Source of the DNA: Arthrobacter psychrolactophilus | Lineage (GTDB): Bacteria > Actinomycetota > Actinomycetes > Actinomycetales > Micrococcaceae | Assembly: GCF_003219795.1 (NCBI RefSeq) | Contig: NZ_QJVC01000025.1 | Coordinates: 1 to 57,957, forward strand | Direction of reading: 5' to 3' | DNA length: 57,957 nt | Part shown: positions 52,503 to 57,957 of the stretch, one piece after another | Numbering within the stretch: the stretch's first letter is position 1 | How the letters are laid out: each line of letters begins with the position of its first letter | Program-made: the position numbers and the translations under genes | The notes under the pieces: generated by a model | What the model was told of the DNA's origin: nothing | The model's input: only the letters and a program-made list of their open reading frames with translations | The model's database searches: none

Positions 52503-52765
52503 GGTTCCTCACCTGCTTCCGAGTCGTCGAGGTCAGCGGGTGATTCTGCCAGTGAGTCATCTTCCCCGTCGACGGTCCGCCCGGCATCAAGTCCACCACC
52601 AAAGGCTTCCTGAACTTCCGGGCTGTCTGTTTCATCGGGAACAGGTTCCGTTTCCCGCCAGTCTTCAACATGGGGCGATTGTGCTGCATTGCGCAGCCCC
52701 CGGGTTTCCTGCTGCATTTTCTCGTCGATGATAGGTCCGTGCTTGGAACTTCCACGTTCAGCCAT
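52499..52765 (-). CDS. Small acidic hypothetical protein
   Basis: An 88-residue acidic, disordered protein: SSKHGPIIDEKMQQETRGL near the start, then many Glu, Asp, Pro and Ser residues. The ATG at 52765 follows AAAGGA. Its stop overlaps the ATG of the eRF1-like gene. The N-terminal 40 residues resemble small actinobacterial stress proteins, but I do not know a function. Confidence 0.7.
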   Translation of the reverse strand: MAERGSSKHGPIIDEKMQQETRGLRNAAQSPHVEDWRETEPVPDETDSPEVQEAFGGGLDAGRTVDGEDDSLAESPADLDDSEAGEEP

Positions 52766-52816
52766 GGCTGTTTCCTTTCGTCCGGTATTGTTGCTCTTGG
52801 GGTTTTTATGCTTACT

Positions 52817-52833
52817 GTCGCGCGTTGCGCGAC
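52817..52833 (-). terminator. Small hairpin at the end of the DUF2795 gene
   Basis: Arms gtcgcgc and gcgcgac around gtt at the stop codon. GC-rich, weak support. Confidence 0.4.
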
Positions 52834-53027
52834 TAGCCGTTACCCAACGCTTCACTGACGGCACTCGGCCCGCTGTATTCACGGTCTGGCACTGCCTGCA
52901 GGGCGTTGAGGATGCCCTCCGGCGCTCCTTCATCCTCGGCCGTGGCCAGGAGCTGTTCTTTGCCGGCCGGGTAGTCGATGCCCGAAAGGTACTTCTGTAT
53001 TTCAATGGGTGTGGGTTGGTTCGACAT
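52833..53027 (-). CDS. DUF2795 small protein
   Basis: A 64-residue protein with the DUF2795 layout: TPIEIQKYLSGIDYPAGKEQ, LLATAEDEGAPEGILNALQA and VPDREYSGPSAVSEAL. The family is short, helical and common in actinobacteria, often near stress genes; function unknown. AAGGAG precedes the ATG by 5 bases. Confidence 0.9.
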   Translation of the reverse strand: MSNQPTPIEIQKYLSGIDYPAGKEQLLATAEDEGAPEGILNALQAVPDREYSGPSAVSEALGNG

Positions 53028-53080
53028 GATGTCTCCTTACTTTGTTGGTGGGCTGTTCCGTTTTAGGTGCTGGCCGCCGC

Positions 53081-53108
53081 TGGAGCAATGCCTGCCGTCA
53101 TTGCTCCA
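53081..53108 (-). terminator. Hairpin at the end of the hldE fragment
   Basis: Perfect 10-base arms tggagcaatg and cattgctcca around an 8-base loop, overlapping the last codons of the hldE fragment. It probably survives from the former operon end. Confidence 0.55.
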
Positions 53109-53460
53109 CTAGAGCCGCGGTGAAGTGGTCAGGGACGCCGCCAAGGATTTCCACCCGCTTGCCGCGGGCTGTGACCTCACCAGCCACATCCAGCACTTCA
53201 GGGCAGTAATCACCTCCCGTAGCGTGTCTTTCCGGCTTGATTCCTCGGACAAGTTCGACGGCGGTCTCGTCGCCAACGAGCGTGGCATAGTCCACGCAAC
53301 TCAGTGCAGCTGGCAGGCTTAAGTGGCGCCGTACCGAGTTCAACGGCCCGCCGGAGCCCTTGAGCCGTAGGATCGAGTCGTCACTGTTGATGGCAATTAC
53401 CAGCGAATCGCCGAGGACCGAGGGTTTCAGCGAGTGCAGCTTTGCAGGTCTTTCAGTCAT
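53098..53460 (-). pseudogene. Fragment of an HldE-type nucleotidyltransferase domain
   Basis: About 120 codons match the last third of the HldE protein at 19367: LVIAINSDDSILRLKGSGGP, LPAALSCVDYATLVGDETAV and GGVPDHFTAALVE. The kinase domain and the catalytic HxGH motif are absent, so it has no activity. A one-residue pattern change (KPERHATGGDY for QPEIYAKGGDY) shows further drift. It has lost its start; MTERPAKLH at the beginning is not part of the family. Confidence 0.85.
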
Positions 53461-53517
53461 TGGTGTCCTCCTGTTCCGAGATTATTCCGAGGCCAGCAAC
53501 AGTTCCCTACCAGTTCA

Positions 53518-53871
53518 TTACCCCGTTTGAAAGGGGATATGCAGGCAGCGACGTTTTGCTGGGTCACAGTTCTTGTTCATTTTGGCGAATGCTGGCCTCA
53601 GCCATGGAGGCGTGGTTTCCCGTCGTTCAAGGAGCGGGACGTCAGCGTTGCAACTGCTTGGGGCGTCCAGCCCTTGCGGTCGCACACTGCTTGCGCTGCG
53701 GAGCGCTCCGTCCATGTCCACGGTTCTTGCGTTAAGTTCCGTAGCAAGCTTTGCCGGTGTCGATTCGCGGCGGGCGCAGGCAGACTGCCCGCAAATGGCG
53801 GGCATCGCATGGGCAACAATATTCAGGCCCAAGGGTGCGAGGCCACACAATACTTTCTCCTCGTTTAGCAC
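53518..53871 (-). pseudogene. Fragment of a SigF-type sigma factor
   Basis: The segment at about 53610-53770 reads RRESTPAKLATELNARTVDM and ALRSASSVRPQGLDA. It matches REPTLAELAGALAVGTRDIEEAL and SSVRPQSLDA in region 3 of the intact sigma factor at 27279. Regions 2 and 4 are missing. It lies directly upstream of the hldE fragment on the same strand, as sigF lies upstream of hldE in the intact locus. Confidence 0.75.
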
Positions 53872-54356
53872 CTAGCGATGGGGAGATGTGAGTTCTCTGG
53901 AAGCCGGTGCCCCCACTCGTTATAAGTGCCTGCACCAATGCGACTGCCTACTTCACGTTCGAAGCGGATGTCGCTGGCCCGATACGTCTTCCAGCGGCAT
54001 AGGAGCAATTCAAAGCAGCAAGGGTGCGGCGCCTTGAATCACCGAAACCACCACGTGGCCATTCATCTTTTCCACACGGGCTCCCTCTGTTCTTGGGAAG
54101 TGGATTTAGATGGGGAGATGCAGGCGCCGCTAGAATGTCCTCTTGGCGCCAGCCTCCGCGCAAGCCCGCGCTGAGCGGCGGCGATGCCACCGGGATTGGT
54201 ACTCAGTTGAGTTTCGCGGTCCACAGGCGCTTCAGCAGGGTTCACGGCAACTAACGATTGCCCGTCTGGGGCATCCCGCCATCCCTTGCACAATAGGCTT
54301 GCAGGTGGAGAGTATGGAAAGAGAAAACACCTGACCACCAGCCCAAGGAGTTGTCT
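53872..54356. other. Probably decayed stretch, no supported gene
   Basis: About 485 bases. A minus-strand reading at about 53915-54000 (YRASDIRFEREVGSRIGAGT, YNEWGHRL) looks like real protein but is not recognised and has no start or ribosome site. Nothing else is supported. Confidence 0.3.
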
Positions 54357-55331
54357 GTGGAACTGCGCCCCAGTTACGAATTGTCCGACGGCTCCCGACT
54401 ACGGAGTGGGGAAAAGTCAGGAGCGCCGACGACTCACAAATTCCGGTCATCTGACAGAGATAACCATGTCCGCACGTCGCGGCGCACGTCCGAAGACTGG
54501 GTACCTCAGACCGGGCGGCCTACCCCTGAGCTCGAGGTGCTGATCCCCACGTGTGACAGACCGGCCGAACTCGCGGTGACGCTGGCAGGCTTGGCCGCCC
54601 AAGACCGGCCCGACTTCGCCGTGCACATCAGCGATCAAAGCAGCGGCACCGCCGCCGATTGGGAGCATCCAGCCATCAAGGCAATGATCCGGGTACTCCG
54701 GGTACAGGGCCGGACTGTCACCGTCGGCAGGCACCTGCCGAGGCGGGGCATGGCTGAGCACCGCGCGCACCTCTTGGAGCAGGCGAGCTCTGCGCAGGTC
54801 TTGTTCCTCGACAATGACGTTTGGCTTGAGCCCGGTTCCTTGGCCAGACTCAGCGAAGCACAAACTACCCTCGATTGCGGATTTGTGGGCATGGCTGTCC
54901 AAGGACTGAGTCATCTGGATGACTACCGGCCCGCTGAAGAGGAGAGCTTTCAACCATGGGAGGGCCCGGTCCAACCTGAACAAATCCGACGATCAACACC
55001 AGCTTTTGAGCGCTGGCCACTCCACAACGCGGCGAACATCACCCACATCGCGGCGCGCCTGCCACAAGACCCCCGAGGCTGGCTGCCCTATAGGGTCGCG
55101 TGGGTTGGTGGGTGCGTGCTGTTCAACCGCCGGGCATTGATTGATTCCGGCGGCTTTGATTTTTGGAACCGACTGCCCGCAGACCACGCGGGTGAGGATG
55201 TGGCTGCTCAATGGCGGGTAATGGAGATGCACGGCGGCGCCGGACTGGTGCCCTCAGGCGCCGTGCACCTTGAATCCCCGACGACGGTCAAGACCCGTAG
55301 AGTGGACGCCACTGAAATCCTTTACCCCTGA
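54357..55331 (+). CDS. Glycosyltransferase family 2
   Basis: A 324-residue GT-A-fold enzyme. A 55-residue basic, disordered N-terminus precedes LEVLIPTCDRPAELAVTLAG. The metal/donor site is QVLFLDNDVWLEPGSL (DND in the DxD position), and WLPYRVAWVGGCVLFNRRAL and HAGEDVAAQWRV form the acceptor part. The GTG at 54357 is 6 bases after AAGGAG; a TTG directly after the site is unlikely. It stands alone and may serve the same surface glycan as the heptose genes. Confidence 0.87.
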   Translation: MELRPSYELSDGSRLRSGEKSGAPTTHKFRSSDRDNHVRTSRRTSEDWVPQTGRPTPELEVLIPTCDRPAELAVTLAGLAAQDRPDFAVHISDQSSGTAADWEHPAIKAMIRVLRVQGRTVTVGRHLPRRGMAEHRAHLLEQASSAQVLFLDNDVWLEPGSLARLSEAQTTLDCGFVGMAVQGLSHLDDYRPAEEESFQPWEGPVQPEQIRRSTPAFERWPLHNAANITHIAARLPQDPRGWLPYRVAWVGGCVLFNRRALIDSGGFDFWNRLPADHAGEDVAAQWRVMEMHGGAGLVPSGAVHLESPTTVKTRRVDATEILYP

Positions 55332-55490
55332 CTTGCAATAGCTACTGCAGCGGCGACTCCATATGATCGACTCTCCCGGACCGGTCGGCCAGCGTAAGGA
55401 ATCAGGTCAGCGGCATGTCCGGCTCGCCAAGCTCTCCCAGGCGACTGTCACCGCCGAACGATTAGCATCCCGCTTGTTGGGGCTGGCAAC

Positions 55491-55733
55491 TCAGCTCAGC
55501 AGGTCAAAAAGACCAGTAATGTAGCCTACAAAAAACAGCGCTATCAGCACTACAACGATACTGATGGCCACCAGCCACAGCCTACTGACTGCCTTGCCAG
55601 CCTTGGCCCCCTCAGAGTGGCCCTGATCACTACTAATGGAGCCCTCCGCAGGCGGAGTCTCCCCCGGTGGCACGCCTCCGCCAGGCTCGAGGCCGGTGAT
55701 ATTTTCATCCATTGGGTCTGGATTGCTGCTCAC
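55491..55733 (-). CDS. DUF6480 small membrane protein
   Basis: An 80-residue protein with the DUF6480 layout: a disordered start with NPDPMDENITGLEPGGGVPP, then one membrane helix LWLVAISIVVVLIALFFVGYI near the C-terminus. GTG start with AGGAGG upstream. Common in actinobacteria; function unknown. Confidence 0.85.
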   Translation of the reverse strand: MSSNPDPMDENITGLEPGGGVPPGETPPAEGSISSDQGHSEGAKAGKAVSRLWLVAISIVVVLIALFFVGYITGLFDLLS

Positions 55734-55909
55734 AATGATCTACCTCCTGGTTGATTCCACCCGGATGGGAACGTCCGACGCCGCTGCACAACGACTGCCG
55801 CCGTCTCTTTATACTCTGGCACAAGCGGTATGAATGGGGAAAGGTGGAGAAGTGAAAGCTGCACCGGAGCTCCTTAGACAAGGGGTTTGTCAGGGATTCT
55901 TCACCCAGC

Positions 55910-56230
55910 ATGGCCAAGGAAGCCACGGGAAGACGTGTGGCCATGGCCATCAGCCGCCAAGACAAGACGGAGCTGGACGGCTGCGCTACCGTAGTTGACT
56001 CGATGGACGGGAAACTGGGTGCCTTGGGCATGACAGTCGACAGCGTTGCGCCCGGCGAAATTGCCACCGCCATGACGGGGTAAGGGACACTAGTCCAACC
56101 ACTACCTGCCGCAAAGGCATACCACTGGGCCGCCCCGGATGCGCACGCGAATTTGCCGCAGTGGTAGTCGTTCGCTCCTCCCCCACCACCGTCGACCGGA
56201 TAGTGGGGTTGCCATTGCGATGCAGCTTTT
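55910..56230 (+). pseudogene. C-terminal remnant of a short-chain dehydrogenase
   Basis: GALGMTVDSVAPGEIATAMTG is the typical SDR segment after the catalytic Tyr. It ends in TAA at 56081, and the family's next segment (KGIPLGRPGCAREFAAVVV) continues from about 56110 in another frame. The N-terminal Rossmann part is not recognisable. Confidence 0.7.
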
Positions 56231-56373
56231 GCCCTGCCCACCCAAGCACCCTGCAAGTGACGTGCAACAGAGTTGAAAACTTATGGGCACAGCGAACTCC
56301 GGGTAAATCATTCGAGCCGACACGCCACCCCGGAACACACGGCCCACCCTCATCAACCGGAGGTGCTCGTTTC

Positions 56374-56932
56374 ATGAATGCTCAAATTACATTGCTGGTC
56401 GATGTGAAATACGGTCGGTGACACTGGCATCCAAACGACCCTGCTGGATGCGCTGCGGGACCGATTTCGAGTGGTGTCACCGAAGGAAGGTTGCGATCAC
56501 GGCCAGCGTGGCGCCAGCACCGTGCTGATGGACGGTCGGCGCATGACATCCTGGGTGGTGCTCACCGTGGCACACGACGGCACGGAAATCACCACACCCC
56601 AAGGCCTGAGTGAGGGGATGAACTGTGCACCCAGTACAGGAGGTCTTCCTTGACCAGGACGGATTCCAGTGCGGCATTCCACTCCGGCGTTGGTGTGTTC
56701 ACCAGTGACAATGGGCATCCATGGCGCTGTACGAGTACAGCGCCATGGATGCCCATTTGGCAGCATTGTGAACTACGACTTCGATGAGCAGCATTTACCC
56801 GCCTGCGCTGACATTGCAGATGTGGACGCCGTCTGGCTTGACGAGACCGATTATCACGCCGTACAAGTTTCTTTCCTGGCACGGACAAGCGACGCGGGAC
56901 GAGCTCTAGGCCACCCCGAAAACCAGCCGTAG
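56374..56932 (+). pseudogene. Collapsed xanthine-dehydrogenase-type genes
   Basis: The start (ATG with GGAGGTG upstream) encodes the N-terminus of a 2Fe-2S subunit and shifts frame within 15 codons. TTLLDALRDRFRVVSPKEGC then follows, with DHGQRGASTVLMDGRRMTSW. In active proteins this reads CDHGQCGACTVL ... SC, so three of four cluster Cys are replaced by Arg, Ser and Trp. QDGFQCGIP is a trace of the second cluster. From about 56770, NYDFDEQHLPACADIADVDAVWLDE matches the C-terminal part of the molybdenum subunit. The genes between are deleted. Confidence 0.8.
56711..56756. repeat. Perfect 46-base palindrome
   Basis: Two 21-base arms (56711-56731 and 56736-56756) around the loop cgag are perfectly complementary. 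It sits at the junction between the two xanthine-dehydrogenase remnants. A fold-back replication product is likely. Confidence 0.9.
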
Positions 56933-56936
56933 ATAA

Positions 56937-57551
56937 CTAGCCAGCAGGGAAGGGGCTGTTCCTGAGCAGGGCAGCCAAGTGAGCGGTGTTCCGCGCCGAC
57001 GTGCGCGTCGCCTTTGTCGTCACCTCAGGGGTTTGTTCGATGTCTTGGTAGTCCGTGGTGTGCATCGCTTCACCGACCCAATACGTCGAACCTTGGGCAG
57101 CGATGGAAAATCCCACTTCCCCCAATCCTTGGGAAAGATCGGCGATGACATGGTGCGCGCCGTCCTCGTTGCCCACCACAGCCACCATGGCGACCTTGTC
57201 AAACAAAATGGGCCGTCCTTCCCTGTCCGTCTCGGACAGTTCCGCATCCAGCCTTTCCAGCACCCGCTGAGCCAAGCTGGAGGGATGTCCGACCCAGATG
57301 GGCGTGGCCAAGACTAGTATGTCCGAGGCCATGATCTTGTCCCGGATGCCAGGCCACGCGTCGCCTTCACCCATGTCCTTCTCCACACCTGGTTTCACAT
57401 CGAAGTCAACAATGCGCAAGGTTTCGCTTTGGACGGCGTGCATACTCAACTCGGCTGCGACTTGGCTGGCCAGCAATTCGCTGCTGGATCGCTTGGGCGA
57501 GGGAGAGAGCGTGCAGACCAAGATCAGGGCTTTTAGGGGTGCATCGATCAT
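56937..57551 (-). CDS. NAD(P)H-dependent FMN reductase / flavodoxin-like protein
   Basis: A 204-residue flavodoxin-fold protein with a flavin phosphate loop in LILVCTLSPSPKRSSSE, ILVLATPIWVGHPSSLAQRV at the second flavin contact, and MVAVVGNEDGAHHVIADLSQ. The family reduces quinones, metals or flavins with NAD(P)H. It is intact and runs toward the decayed xanthine-dehydrogenase genes. Confidence 0.88.
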   Translation of the reverse strand: MIDAPLKALILVCTLSPSPKRSSSELLASQVAAELSMHAVQSETLRIVDFDVKPGVEKDMGEGDAWPGIRDKIMASDILVLATPIWVGHPSSLAQRVLERLDAELSETDREGRPILFDKVAMVAVVGNEDGAHHVIADLSQGLGEVGFSIAAQGSTYWVGEAMHTTDYQDIEQTPEVTTKATRTSARNTAHLAALLRNSPFPAG

Positions 57552-57870
57552 TCATTCAGTCTGCCAGACGCCCCCAGCATCGCACCAGACCCCGAGACAC
57601 CGTGCTCTTGGAGTCGGAGGGGTGCAAGTGCACGGTGTCCTGCCAAGCCCTTGCCGGAAACAACATGGTCCGAAAACGTCTCCAGTAAGGGAATCAAGGA
57701 CGCTGCCAGTTGGCGGCCTCATCCAAAGCTGAGCGTGGGCAATGATCAGAAATAACGCGCGGGCCCAAATCGATTGGAGCCGCCAAGGGACACTGAAATC
57801 ACACTTTCGAGTATGGTCCGGATCCTGCTAATTGACGGCCCACCAGCTAGGATCACCGCAGGCGCCCGCC
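57552..57870. other. Gap before the right insertion-sequence end
   Basis: About 320 bases. No supported gene; short frames overlap the repeat array or lack ribosome sites. Confidence 0.4.
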
Positions 57871-57957
57871 TGTTTCCCCGTGTTAGCGGCCATGAAAAAC
57901 TGCCCATAGGCGGCCACGAAAGTGCCCACTGATGGCCAGCAAAACTGCCCATTGGTG
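57871..57957. mobile_element. End of a second IS21-like insertion sequence (partial)
   Basis: Three related repeats beginning ggcca at 57888, 57912 and 57934, each followed by an aactgccca-like core, are spaced 24 and 22 bases apart. The terminus is probably at the TGTT at 57871 or 57881. The repeats differ from those at the left end, so this is a different element. No transposase is included. Confidence 0.5.

Noticed and set aside
1-57957. CRISPR arrays, rRNA or tRNA genes
   Set aside because: No regularly spaced direct repeats with unique spacers and no tRNA-like T-loop or rRNA sequence were noticed. The repeats at the ends fit insertion-sequence termini better.

Overview
The window reads as high-GC Gram-positive DNA from an Arthrobacter-like actinobacterium (Micrococcaceae). 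This is inferred from its protein families: a SigB/F/G-type sigma factor, Ku plus a polymerase-phosphoesterase-ligase LigD, and DUF3618, DUF6480 and DUF6766 proteins. Both ends carry arrays of short repeats like those at the ends of IS21-family insertion sequences, with different repeats at each end. The window is therefore either a contig that breaks at insertion sequences or a segment lying between two of them.

Layout. 0.5-3.8 kb: a glycogen-debranching-like enzyme and a glycosyltransferase. 4.5-8.3 kb: Dps, an acyl-CoA-dehydrogenase-like protein, a broken SDR and an Nramp-like transporter. 8.3-12 kb: lower-GC decayed DNA holding one intact gene, gmhB, next to remnants of a topoisomerase IB and a catalase. 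12-14.5 kb: a FAD/Rieske oxidoreductase and a broken amino-acid permease. 14.5-19.3 kb: Ku and LigD (non-homologous end joining). 19.4-33.2 kb: a large heptose locus. It encodes two HldE-like kinase/nucleotidyltransferases, GmhA, an SDR, two GT4 and three GT9 transferases, a SigF-type sigma factor and an aldehyde dehydrogenase; gmhB there is cut down to a 37-codon leader. 33-36 kb: small proteins plus broken DJ-1 and cation-efflux genes. 36.6-47.9 kb: stress genes (topoisomerase IB, DUF3618/holin-like/YtxH-like operon, YihY, large catalase, GCS2 ligase, Dps, GlsB, YtxH, SDR). 48-57.6 kb: CinA, a substrate-binding protein with a cation transporter, a Vms1/eRF1-like protein, fragments of hldE and sigF, a GT2, DUF6480, fragments of an SDR and a xanthine-dehydrogenase-type enzyme, and a flavin reductase.

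How it works together. Most intact genes fit a general-stress programme: DNA protection and repair, peroxide removal, envelope proteins and surface sugars. The sigma factor lies inside the heptose operon. The full gmhB and the truncated one share an upstream element, GTTT-N15-GGGAAC ending 9 bases before the ATG, that resembles SigB/SigF-type promoters.

The most unusual feature is paired intact and decayed genes in matching order. The series katE, topoisomerase IB, gmhB occurs at 43-27 kb (gmhB truncated) and again, collapsed, at 12-10 kb (only gmhB intact). The pair sigF, hldE recurs as fragments at 53.9-53.1 kb. This suggests a second copy of the stress/heptose block that has mostly decayed, with gmhB lost from one copy and kept in the other.
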